Notes under the pieces: model-generated
Told to the model about the DNA's origin: nothing
The model's database searches: none
The model's input: the letters and a program-made list of their open reading frames with translations, nothing else
From: Trichomonas vaginalis G3
Taxonomy: Eukaryota; Parabasalia; Trichomonadida; Trichomonadidae
DNA: 64,000 bases
NCBI RefSeq assembly: GCF_026262505.1
Contig: NC_067204.1
Location: 6,295,797-6,359,796 of the forward strand
Direction: 5' to 3'
Translations under genes and position numbers: made by a program
Shown: positions 57,277 through 64,000 of the stretch, piece by piece
Numbering within the stretch: position 1 is the first letter of the stretch
How the letters are laid out: each line of letters starts with the position of its first letter

Positions 57277-58398
57277 ATGCCAAAGGAAGGTCACAAAGGA
57301 GGCGATGAGTTTGTGCTTATGCGCCAAATTTACGACAACTTACAATACCTAAACTACGAGACAGATTTTGATCCCATCAAAAGAAAACTTCCTTATTTAA
57401 CACCGATTTATTTTGCTGTCCAACAGAAAAGTCCCAAAGAACAGTTTGATTACTTTGCTGGACTTTGTGTTTGGATGATGCAAACTTTTAACGGCAGCCA
57501 AATCGAAACACCATCAGATTACGATCAACCAGCAACTGTTACAGACAACATTTTCAATAATCTTAACGGCCTTGGTATCAAAGTTTCTTTCCAGCCGGCC
57601 AAGCTTATTTCTGGCCACGGCTCTCATTGCTGCCTCATTCTTGATGCTTTATGCAGAATGTCCCTCAAGAAAAAGGGTTTCAGCCCATCATCATTCAGAG
57701 TTGTTAGCGGCCTCGGCGGAAAAGACGATGAAGTCGAAGTCCGTGGCGAGGACGATGAAGACGATATCGTTGATGATGTCGTAGACGTCCAAGAGGATGA
57801 AGACAAAGAAAACGATGCTATTATTACAGACTATGGAAATGACCCCCAATCGAAGGTTATCGATTCGTTAGAATTAAAAGCTGAAGCAGAACGCGTTGCA
57901 CCACGCTTACAGATCCGTATTCCAGCAGAGAAGAGTGATTGGAGAACTCACTTCTCTCAAATGAATACACATCAAAAGACGATTACTGATATTATGACTC
58001 AGCTTAGCCCAATCCTTACAAAGGTTGGCGCTGATGTCACACAAGCTATTGATGCTATCGAAAACCGTGAAAAGATGCTTAACAATCGTTTCCAGACAAG
58101 CGTAGTTGATTATGCAGAGCGTGCAAAGCAGCTTGAAACTGTCGAAAAGAAATATCATGAACGCGTTACTACAGTCAACAATCTTAAGACAGCTTTGAAT
58201 GATGTTATCGATAAGCTTAATAACACGAAGCAAAATCTCGACGAGAAACAGAAAGAAGTTTCTGATAACTCACCACTCATGAATATTAAGACTGCCTTAG
58301 CTAAATTAAAGGAGGATATCAAGCAGCTTGAACTTCGCTCAGCTATTCTCCAGCGTTCACTTTCTCAGGCTTGGTTAGAAGAAAAAGATGTACAGTAA
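57277..58398 (+). CDS. IFT57: Intraflagellar transport protein 57
   Basis: 373 residues. The N-terminal half is a calponin-homology-like domain with the IFT57 (HIPPI) signature: DYDQPATVTDNIFNNLNGLG, FQPAKLISGHGSHCCLILD, then ALCRMSLKKKGF. An acidic linker (EDDEDDIVDDVVDVQEDEDK) follows, and the C-terminal half is coiled coil (KTITDIMTQLSPILTKVGAD). IFT57 is a core subunit of the IFT-B complex that moves cargo along the flagellar axoneme. The ATG at 57277 is preceded by AT-rich DNA. The Maverick insertion ends about 160 bp upstream, so promoter disruption is possible. The high G+C of many codons suggests a normally expressed host gene. Intact. Confidence 0.88.
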   Translation: MPKEGHKGGDEFVLMRQIYDNLQYLNYETDFDPIKRKLPYLTPIYFAVQQKSPKEQFDYFAGLCVWMMQTFNGSQIETPSDYDQPATVTDNIFNNLNGLGIKVSFQPAKLISGHGSHCCLILDALCRMSLKKKGFSPSSFRVVSGLGGKDDEVEVRGEDDEDDIVDDVVDVQEDEDKENDAIITDYGNDPQSKVIDSLELKAEAERVAPRLQIRIPAEKSDWRTHFSQMNTHQKTITDIMTQLSPILTKVGADVTQAIDAIENREKMLNNRFQTSVVDYAERAKQLETVEKKYHERVTTVNNLKTALNDVIDKLNNTKQNLDEKQKEVSDNSPLMNIKTALAKLKEDIKQLELRSAILQRSLSQAWLEEKDVQ

Positions 58399-58700
58399 CA
58401 CCATTTAAATTAAAGATATTTTGATTTTTAATTACGTTTTTTTACTATTCTTTTATACACTCTTAAGAATTTAATGAAATTATTTGAAATTTTGCTATAA
58501 ATCAAAAAATGTATCTATAAAATTGTTTTCTATATGGTACATGTATCTTATATCGATATAAATCCTCCCGGTAACAATCAATAATGTTCATTACAACAAT
58601 AAATTAAGGAAATCCTTTGCCAAAATGAAAATCATTTTGACTTATTGGTTTGTATATTAATAATGTAAGGAGGATTATAAAAAAATTCTCCAAAAAAAAA
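58399..58700. other. Intergenic region
   Basis: About 300 bp of AT-rich DNA between IFT57 and the coiled-coil gene; it should hold the latter's promoter. Nothing else is seen. Confidence 0.5.
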
Positions 58701-60074
58701 ATGAGTAACTTTGCACCTTTTATTCAAGTCAACCTGGACTACTCTCTTTTGCAACAGGCGTTTGACAGTATTAACCAGAAGTTGAAAGAACATGACCAGA
58801 AATTCGAAGAAATGAACAAAATAATCATTTCAAAGACAGATAATTTTGATTTTTTACAATACAAGAATAACTCTGAGCAAGGTCTCGCCAAACTCAATAA
58901 CGAAGAGCAACAGATGAGCGAGAAACACGAAAAACTTAATAATAATTTCGAAAATAAAATAACGGAAATTGAGCAATTACTTAAAAATATACAGAAAGAG
59001 ACGATAGAGAATGTCAAAATGGAATTATCAGCGGAGGGCGCACTTCCTACAACTGGCGAAAGGCAAGGCTTTGGAAATCTTGAAGATATCGCCAAAAGAC
59101 TCGAAATTGTAGAATCTAAACTGCAAGCTGCACAACGTGATACTCATACAACAGATAATACGGTCCAGCAAATCATAAATCAATTTGCACAATTAAATCA
59201 GCCACAAAATCTTCGTGGAAAGCAAGTTAAAGAGAATACCCCTATTGATTCCATCAAGAATACAATTTCTACAGTCAATAACAAGTTTGATCAATTGTTT
59301 AACTCTCTTCCAACTGGAAATTCTTCAGAATATTCTGCTCGTGACTTCGATGGAGCTTCAAATAATGAAAATGGAGAGTCTCAAAACGGGCCACAAAATA
59401 CTGTGATCAATAATACAACTCTTCTTCCTCATGAAATTTCATATCCTTATGAAGTTGACTTTTCAGCTATGAGACCATCTCCATCAACAGTATACCATAT
59501 TAATAATGATCCTGAACTTCCTCCACTTCATACATTCACTAATTTATCAGAACCCATTGAATATATTTACGAATTAATTCCATCTCTTCAAGCAATTTTA
59601 ATTGGCCTCAGAGAAGGAATTTTAAACAATCAGAACTCTGTGGAGAATGGAGGTGGAGTAGTTACAAGGGATACTATTGATAATATGTATCAGAAACTCG
59701 CCAGTGCCATGAAAGAACTCGTTGCAGAAGTCGGCCAATTAAAGGAAGAAATCTCTAAAACAGCTTCAATTGATGATGTCAACGCTGCCTTGGCAAGCAT
59801 TTCTGTGCAAGATCTCCCAGAGACGGCTGTTGGAGTTGTCCACTGCATGACGTGTGGTCGAGAAATGTCCCAAGTTGCAGGCGCACTTTCATATGTAGAT
59901 GCGGTGAAAACTCTTGGAAGAGCTCCAACTTCTTACGCAACGAAATCGAAGGGAATAAGTGGACTAGGAATGCAATTTTCTGGAAGAAACACATTCGATT
60001 CTGCTATATGCGAAAGCCCACGATCTGTGAAATCATCAAGAGCTTCTTCAAATATCAAAGTTACCAGAAAATGA
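58701..60074 (+). CDS. Coiled-coil protein, 457 residues
   Basis: The best start is the ATG at 58701 (MSNFAPFIQVNLDYSLLQQA) after an A-run; the upstream in-frame ATG at 58650 would add 17 residues but lacks coding character. Long helices with heptads cover residues 20-110 (KLKEHDQKFEEMNKIII; EKHEKLNNNFENKITEIEQL), then low-complexity Asn/Pro/Ser linkers, a second helical region near 290-370 (IDNMYQKLASAMKELVAEVG), and a Ser/Arg-rich tail (ICESPRSVKSSRASSNIK). The CMTCGREMS segment could bind a metal. It resembles cytoskeletal or flagellar proteins and lies next to IFT57, but no family is recognised. Confidence 0.65.
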   Translation: MSNFAPFIQVNLDYSLLQQAFDSINQKLKEHDQKFEEMNKIIISKTDNFDFLQYKNNSEQGLAKLNNEEQQMSEKHEKLNNNFENKITEIEQLLKNIQKETIENVKMELSAEGALPTTGERQGFGNLEDIAKRLEIVESKLQAAQRDTHTTDNTVQQIINQFAQLNQPQNLRGKQVKENTPIDSIKNTISTVNNKFDQLFNSLPTGNSSEYSARDFDGASNNENGESQNGPQNTVINNTTLLPHEISYPYEVDFSAMRPSPSTVYHINNDPELPPLHTFTNLSEPIEYIYELIPSLQAILIGLREGILNNQNSVENGGGVVTRDTIDNMYQKLASAMKELVAEVGQLKEEISKTASIDDVNAALASISVQDLPETAVGVVHCMTCGREMSQVAGALSYVDAVKTLGRAPTSYATKSKGISGLGMQFSGRNTFDSAICESPRSVKSSRASSNIKVTRK

Positions 60075-60880
60075 AATTTATTTCAAAAAAAATGTTTTTT
60101 GTTTTGTTATTTTTTGTTTTATTCTTGTATACTAAAGATGTATATATTTCTTACATAATTTGCTATCGCTTTCGCAGTTAATTTAAAACAAAATATAGTC
60201 AGGAGAAAAAGGTGTAAACCGGGCAAAAAGGTGTAAACCTTAAATCTTTAGGGCTAAAAGTAGGAAAGATATTGTCCCCATATGTGTGCGATCTGGGAGG
60301 TATGATTAGTTCAAAAAAATTGAAATAGATTTAATAATGAGATATTAGCTATTATATGACAACATATATAAATAATAACATAAATAGGTTCCTTATATTA
60401 TGACAATTATAATTCTTTGAAGAAAATGGATATTTAGAATCTCAAATAATCTTGAATATTTCATCAAGTTGAGACTTAGTGATTTAAATGCTAGTCCATT
60501 ACATTGTACTTCAATAGCATATAATATATGCTCGATCATTTTTATATGAATTAACTATCAAGCAGCTAGAATACATAAAAAACCATATCTAAAAAGGTGT
60601 AAACCATATTGAGAAAGCTAGTTTTTTTAGTATGATCATAACAATCGATTCCACATTAGAAAATAAAATTATTTTTTGCGTATCGATAATTGAATTGATT
60701 TTTTACCACAATAATATAAAATTCAATTTAAAATTTGAGCAACAGACTTCAATAAAGAATAATTTAAGCTTACATGATGTGTATCTATATTTCTTACAAT
60801 ATAAATGCTATAACTTCAATTTGAAATAACAAATTTGATTATTCCACAAATTTTTGAAAATACGATTATATTAAAAAAAA
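60075..60880. other. Gene-poor flank of element 2 with repeats and an ankyrin-like remnant
   Basis: No intact gene. Three direct copies of aaaaaggtgtaaacc occur (60206-60220, 60225-60239, 60591-60605). At 60481-60575 on the plus strand a decayed reading (DLNASPLHCTSIAYNICSII, then a stop) resembles trichomonad ankyrin repeats (DxNxxPLHxxxx). The boundary of element 2 is somewhere within or just after this stretch. Confidence 0.45.
60481..60575 (+). pseudogene. Possible ankyrin-repeat gene remnant
   Basis: Translating one frame gives DLNASPLHCTSIAYNICSII, which matches the D.N..PLH pattern of ankyrin repeats found in hundreds of Trichomonas genes; the frame is broken by a stop shortly after. 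The fragment is too short for more certainty. Confidence 0.35.
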
Positions 60881-60888
60881 AAAGGTAG

Positions 60889-60923
60889 TGGGGCTTCCAG
60901 GCACTTCGTGCCCTCTAGCCCCA
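60889..60923. repeat. Nested hairpin at the start of element 2
   Basis: TGGGGCT (60889-60895) pairs with AGCCCCA (60917-60923) and encloses the inner 5-3-5 hairpin GGCACTTCGTGCC (60900-60912). It is the same palindrome pattern as in Maverick 1 and lies 50 bp upstream of the Dam gene. Confidence 0.8.
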
Positions 60924-60973
60924 GTCACTTTTCTGTCACTTTTCAGGGAAAAAACATTTTTATTATATATAAA

Positions 60974-61792
60974 ATGAATTTTACAAAACCACCGTTACCC
61001 TTCTTTGGAAATAAGAGTAGATGTAAAGATATTCTATTGAGAGAACTTAAGAAACTACCGAATGGTCTAACATTTGTAGATTTGTTCGGTGGAAGTTTCT
61101 ATATATCCCATTTGTGCCATACCGTATTCCCAGACTCAAAGATTATATGCAATGACTTCGACAACTATATGAACCGTCTCAAACATATACCAGACACAAA
61201 CAAAATATTGAGTGAGTTGAAAGAAAAGATACCTATAGGTAAGATGGAAAGTATACCATTAGATAAGAAAGATATTGTGAGAGAGGTTTTGAAAAAAGCA
61301 GAATATATTGACTGGGATAGTATATCTGCTAGACTATTATATAGTGGTTCTATAAGAGTTCATGACATTGAAACACTTATGTCAAAAGTTTTATATCTTA
61401 ACTATACAAAGGTTTTCAAAGAGGACATAGAAAAATATACTGAGGGTATAGAGTTTGTGAGATGTCATTGGACAGAGTTGTATGAAAAATATAAAAACAA
61501 GGAAAATGTTTTCTTTATAGTAGACCCACCGTTCTATAACACATACGATTTTCAATACCAAGTAGACTGGACTTTGAGAGACTCTTTAGAAACTTTAGAC
61601 GTTTTACATAACCATCCATGCTTTTACTTTACATCCGATAAAAGTGGTTTGGAAAGTGTCATGAGATGGTTAGAGGACATACATGACTATGATTTTAGAT
61701 ACGATAAGATAGAATATGAGAGAGGTCCTATAAACCGGAAAAAGTGTCATAACAAAGAAATTTTATTGGTAAGTAAATGTGGTTTGAAATAG
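60974..61792 (+). CDS. dam: DNA adenine (N6) methyltransferase, Dam type
   Basis: 272 residues from the ATG at 60974 (an upstream ATG at 60908 lacks the AT-rich box). It has the class D12 layout: the AdoMet motif region PLPFFGNKSR near the start (Dam-type PFxxxGGK-like), FVDLFGGS (34-41), the target-recognition part, and the catalytic DPPF (about 183-186, where DPPY is common) in FFIVDPPFYNT. It methylates adenine N6, probably of element or host DNA; N6-methyladenine has been reported in T. vaginalis DNA, and viral-type Dam genes are known in Mavericks. Intact. It overlaps the next small gene by 16 bp. No restriction partner is seen. Confidence 0.88.
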   Translation: MNFTKPPLPFFGNKSRCKDILLRELKKLPNGLTFVDLFGGSFYISHLCHTVFPDSKIICNDFDNYMNRLKHIPDTNKILSELKEKIPIGKMESIPLDKKDIVREVLKKAEYIDWDSISARLLYSGSIRVHDIETLMSKVLYLNYTKVFKEDIEKYTEGIEFVRCHWTELYEKYKNKENVFFIVDPPFYNTYDFQYQVDWTLRDSLETLDVLHNHPCFYFTSDKSGLESVMRWLEDIHDYDFRYDKIEYERGPINRKKCHNKEILLVSKCGLK

Positions 61793-61908
61793 GACTACTT
61801 GTTTTAGGTTTTTTCCATTGTGTCATTTACTTATTTGACGTGGCAGAAAGATATAGAGAATATGAAGATGAACCAATACCAGCAAATGTTCAGCATATGT
61901 ACTCGTAA
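61777..61908 (+). CDS. Small membrane protein, 43 residues
   Basis: Starts inside the Dam gene (overlap 61777-61792) in another frame: MWFEIGLLVLGFFHCVIYLF, a single hydrophobic segment at residues 4-20, followed by an acidic charged tail (DVAERYREYEDEP) and a stop at 61906-61908. A short Maverick membrane protein, possibly for virion entry or release; function unknown. The 43-residue length makes it easy to overlook. Confidence 0.45.
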   Translation: MWFEIGLLVLGFFHCVIYLFDVAERYREYEDEPIPANVQHMYS

Positions 61909-61931
61909 GAGATATTTTTATCTAATATTAA

Positions 61932-62294
61932 ATGGACGCACAGAACTTAGCGAATGCACAGCAACCTGGACAACCAAACCCAGAGAATATTCCAAATGAA
62001 GTTAGAATACAAACTGCAATGGCAAACTATGGTCAAGTGCCAACAGATGTACAAATGCAAACTGCCATGTCAAATGACGCTGCGTTAGGCTTACCACCAT
62101 GGTATGCAAATATGAGATGGAAAGAGTTTTATACAAACCCTGAAGTGGGATATAAACAACTCTATGCAGATGACGCGAACACAGGAGTTGACCCAGAATA
62201 TGTTTTCTACCAGAGGAGAAATAGAATGTATGAGCTCCAGTTAAAAAATGCTATGGAACTCAGAAGGAAACGTAAGAGACTAGGCGGACATTAG
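61932..62294 (+). CDS. Element-2 protein of unknown function, 120 residues
   Basis: An intact frame. The N-terminus is Gln/Pro/Asn-rich (NAQQPGQPNPENIPN) with repeated QTAM motifs (IQTAMANYGQVPTDVQMQTAM), then LPPWYANMRWKEFYTNPEVG, then a basic C-terminus (KRKRLGGH). It could bind DNA through its tail and act as a core or scaffolding protein. No family recognised. The AT-rich box precedes the ATG. Confidence 0.5.
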   Translation: MDAQNLANAQQPGQPNPENIPNEVRIQTAMANYGQVPTDVQMQTAMSNDAALGLPPWYANMRWKEFYTNPEVGYKQLYADDANTGVDPEYVFYQRRNRMYELQLKNAMELRRKRKRLGGH

Positions 62295-62312
62295 ATTTTT
62301 ACATATAGTAAA

Positions 62313-62555
62313 ATGGGTTTCTTCAGTAGTATTGGAAACTTCTTCAGAAGAGTTGGAAGAGGTATATGGAATGGAATAAAAACCGTAGGAAGAGGAATTT
62401 GGAACGGAGTCAAAAATATTGGCAAAAGAGTAGGTCAGTTCGTTGGTATTATACCTAAAGACCCTGAACCAGAAGAACAAGCTCCTGTTATACAACAGCC
62501 TGAACCTGCACCACAGTCTAGTTGGCAACCAAATCCAACACCTCAACCGTATTAA
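62313..62555 (+). CDS. Small amphipathic protein of element 2, 80 residues
   Basis: Starts MGFFSSIGNFFRRVGRGIWN, with glycine- and aromatic-rich amphipathic repeats (RVGRGIWNGIKTVGRGIWNG), then a Pro/Glu/Gln-rich tail (PDPEP-like, EEQAPVIQQPEPAPQ). It is analogous to the MAAGFFKKLWD pair of Maverick 1: cationic amphipathic N-terminus, short length, virion-gene neighbourhood. A membrane-active minor virion protein is the main hypothesis. It converges on 62558-63406 with a 2-bp gap. Confidence 0.55.
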   Translation: MGFFSSIGNFFRRVGRGIWNGIKTVGRGIWNGVKNIGKRVGQFVGIIPKDPEPEEQAPVIQQPEPAPQSSWQPNPTPQPY

Positions 62556-62557
62556 AA

Positions 62558-63406
62558 TTATATTTTTACCGTTCGATAGTAGTTGTATATGAGACTAAGT
62601 TCTAAGTAAAACGCATGGTATAATGGAACTATTCTCTTTCTTCCATCTGTTGTAAACCATACTTGAAAGTCTGAAATACTTCCACTCGGTGGTTCATATA
62701 GCTTTGTAGGTTTTTCGTAAAAGTCATTTGCCAAGCATAAAAAAGAGTTTTGTGCACCAGAAAATGAAGCATGAACTATAATAGCATCTGAGTCGAAAAC
62801 ATTTTCATATGTTCCATTAGGGTTTTCGACTTCATAAAAGTCCGGGTGTACTGGATATGCTGCAGGCTGATTTAACATCCTCAAAAATCTATACCATGCC
62901 AAGTTGTTATATTTTGTAGAAATATAAACGTCTTCTCCAAGGTCTTCTATTCTATTGATTTTAACAGTTGCATTTTTCCTGTCATATAAAATATCGAGAT
63001 GGTACTCTCCTTCGTCAATGTTGTACTGTTTTGCATATTCGAGATAGATATCGTTTATTTTTTCTTGAAAAGCTTGAAGAGTTGTTTCTAAGTTTACAAG
63101 CAAACTAACTTGTAAAAGTTTTCCCTGTTCAAATTTCTCATACGTACGTTTTTCTTTGTTATAGTATCGAATTTCAAAACCGACCGTAAATGGGAAACCA
63201 TGTATGGCTTCTGAAATGAACTTCATTCTACGAAAGCCAATAGCTTTTGTGACGGATGGGTCTCTTAGCCATCTTAAGGGGTAGTCAAAACGATAGCCTT
63301 CATGCTTTACGGTCTCTGTCTCAAACTTTTGACCGACATTCGTAAAAAGTTCATCTAATGGTTTAGTTGTAGCAACTCTAGAAGTTTCTTTTTCTATTGG
63401 AAGCAT
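62558..63406 (-). CDS. Element-2 structural protein candidate, 282 residues
   Basis: An intact frame from 63406 (MLPIEKETSRVATTKPLDEL). Beta-rich: FTVGFEIRYYNKEKRTYEKF, LLQVSLLVNLETTLQAFQEK, EGEYHLDILYDRKNATVKIN. It has a Tyr/aromatic-rich tail. It starts 18 bp from the fibre gene 63425 on the other strand, in the same divergent arrangement as 46086-46565 and 46585-47295 in Maverick 1, so it may be a penton or minor capsid protein. No motif supports a firm assignment. Confidence 0.5.
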   Translation of the reverse strand: MLPIEKETSRVATTKPLDELFTNVGQKFETETVKHEGYRFDYPLRWLRDPSVTKAIGFRRMKFISEAIHGFPFTVGFEIRYYNKEKRTYEKFEQGKLLQVSLLVNLETTLQAFQEKINDIYLEYAKQYNIDEGEYHLDILYDRKNATVKINRIEDLGEDVYISTKYNNLAWYRFLRMLNQPAAYPVHPDFYEVENPNGTYENVFDSDAIIVHASFSGAQNSFLCLANDFYEKPTKLYEPPSGSISDFQVWFTTDGRKRIVPLYHAFYLELSLIYNYYRTVKI

Positions 63407-63424
63407 ATTTTATCTAGAATAAAA

Positions 63425-64000
63425 ATGTCGAAAGAAACAGCGTCTATGAGAGAAATACAACACAACCGACAACTCATTGTACAAGCTCTAAATAAGAACA
63501 CAACAAACTTTTCAAACTATTCTAAGATATCTGAGTCATTGAAAGAAGGAAACTTAAAACTGACATTAAACCCATTGACAGACGAGTTTCTGTTTCAAGA
63601 CAGTAAGAACCATACTGTTTGTATAAATCCAACAAAAAGAACTTTAAACGAGAAACCTATAGATGAACTTCTTTTGAAAGCAGATGTTGACAACAAAGCT
63701 GACAAAGAGTATGTCATTGAAAAAGTTCAAGAAGAACATGACAGAGCAGATGCAACATATGCAACAAAAGAACATACTCATCCTGAACTAGCAGACAAAA
63801 CATATGTTGACAATAAAATGTCAAGTGAAGTGACAAGAGCTGAAAACGAATATTCTAAAAAGACTCATACACATACCATTGCAAATATTACAAACTTACA
63901 AGAAACCTTAAACAGTAAAAGTGACGTTGGACATACACATACATCTTCTGAAATCACAGACTTAAACGTTAGCCTTGAAAAGAAAGCAGATAAGAACCAT
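63425..64000 (+). CDS. Element-2 fibre protein with KADKEYV repeats, 3' end beyond window
   Basis: The frame starts at the ATG 63425 (MSKETASMREIQHNRQLIVQ) and is open to the window end (192 codons visible). From about codon 80 it has repeats such as KADVDNKADKEYVIEK, ADATYATKEHTHPELADKTY and SKSDVGHTHTSSEI. KADKEYV and HTHT/HTHP segments are the same kind as in the Maverick 1 fibre (47320). The N-terminus is unrelated to it, so the shaft is shared and the head-attachment region is not. Host-attachment fibre by inference. Confidence 0.7.
   Translation, partial: MSKETASMREIQHNRQLIVQALNKNTTNFSNYSKISESLKEGNLKLTLNPLTDEFLFQDSKNHTVCINPTKRTLNEKPIDELLLKADVDNKADKEYVIEKVQEEHDRADATYATKEHTHPELADKTYVDNKMSSEVTRAENEYSKKTHTHTIANITNLQETLNSKSDVGHTHTSSEITDLNVSLEKKADKNH

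Larger units (their letters stand above)
60889..64000. mobile_element. Maverick-like element 2, left part, truncated by window end
   Basis: Six tightly packed small genes on both strands (60974-64000), a Dam methyltransferase, a small amphipathic protein like those of Maverick 1, and a fibre gene with KADKEYV repeats. Genes carry AT-rich boxes before their ATGs (acatttttattatatata, gatttttacatatagta). No polymerase, integrase, terminal repeat or duplication falls within the window, so the class is inferred from shared gene types, spacing and hairpins. It differs clearly in gene content from element 1 and belongs to another lineage. The left boundary is uncertain. Confidence 0.6.

Noticed and set aside
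57025-57327. A minus-strand 100-codon open frame spanning the right Maverick end (NKFIIEVLSLDTYNLWIARA)
   Set aside because: It runs through the TIR and overlaps the IFT57 start on the other strand; rejoining the empty site ends it within two codons. Probably chance or an old fragment.
57624-57806. A minus-strand Ser-rich open frame inside IFT57
   Set aside because: It is the complement of the Asp/Glu-rich linker of IFT57.
1-64000. CRISPR arrays, insertion sequences or bacterial operons
   Set aside because: None is present; the genome is eukaryotic, and repeats found are tandem, palindromic or Maverick-type.

Overview
The window is nuclear DNA of a parabasalid protist, most likely Trichomonas vaginalis or a close relative. 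It is AT-rich and essentially intron-free, with small intergenic gaps. It carries a canonical histone H2A gene with a trichomonad-type initiator (TCATTA) just upstream of the ATG, an IFT57 gene, DUF3447/ankyrin-type and coiled-coil proteins, a Rab GTPase, and above all a complete Maverick/Polinton element, a transposon class that is extremely abundant in trichomonads. The species assignment is inferred from these features and not from a database match.

Cellular part (1-39.9 kb). From left to right: the 3' part of a thioredoxin/PDI-like gene; ornithine decarboxylase; a giant (about 17.4 kb) midasin-like gene on the minus strand with six AAA+ modules, a long linker, three von Willebrand A domains and a glutamine-rich repeat tail; an ankyrin-repeat gene; a decayed copy of a HECT gene 3' end, then a full-length HECT E3 ubiquitin ligase gene; a Rab-like GTPase; a 1.2-kb long inverted repeat; an unknown gene; a tRNA-Thr(UGU); histone H2A with E2F-like sites upstream; a dihydropyrimidine-dehydrogenase-like Fe-S flavoprotein gene; and a coiled-coil gene.

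Maverick 1 (39,882-57,117). The element is bounded by terminal inverted repeats (one mismatch in the first 62 bp) and a perfect 6-bp target duplication (acatca). It carries a double-jelly-roll-type major capsid protein candidate, an FtsK/HerA-type packaging ATPase (broken), a phage-like collar/fibre protein with 13-residue repeats, a retroviral-type integrase, a protein-primed family B DNA polymerase with an HNH-like zinc insertion, two small cationic amphipathic proteins with the same N-terminus on opposite strands, and many small unknown genes. Replication and integration genes are on the minus strand (right half); virion-type genes are mostly on the plus strand (left half). Most genes have an AT-rich box ending directly at the ATG. 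No adenain-type protease was recognised.

Right flank (57.1-64 kb). IFT57 starts about 160 bp beyond the insertion. It is followed by a coiled-coil gene, a stretch of decayed DNA, and the left part of a second, different Maverick-like element (from about 60.9 kb to beyond the window end). That element has a Dam-type adenine methyltransferase, another small amphipathic protein, and a fibre gene with the same KADKEYV-type repeats as Maverick 1.

Ten single-base frameshifts and three in-frame TAA codons interrupt genes in both the cellular and Maverick parts. Eight of the ten frameshifts look like one-base deletions, half of them in runs of A, G or C. This could be uncorrected sequencing indels or real decay, and the window alone cannot decide.
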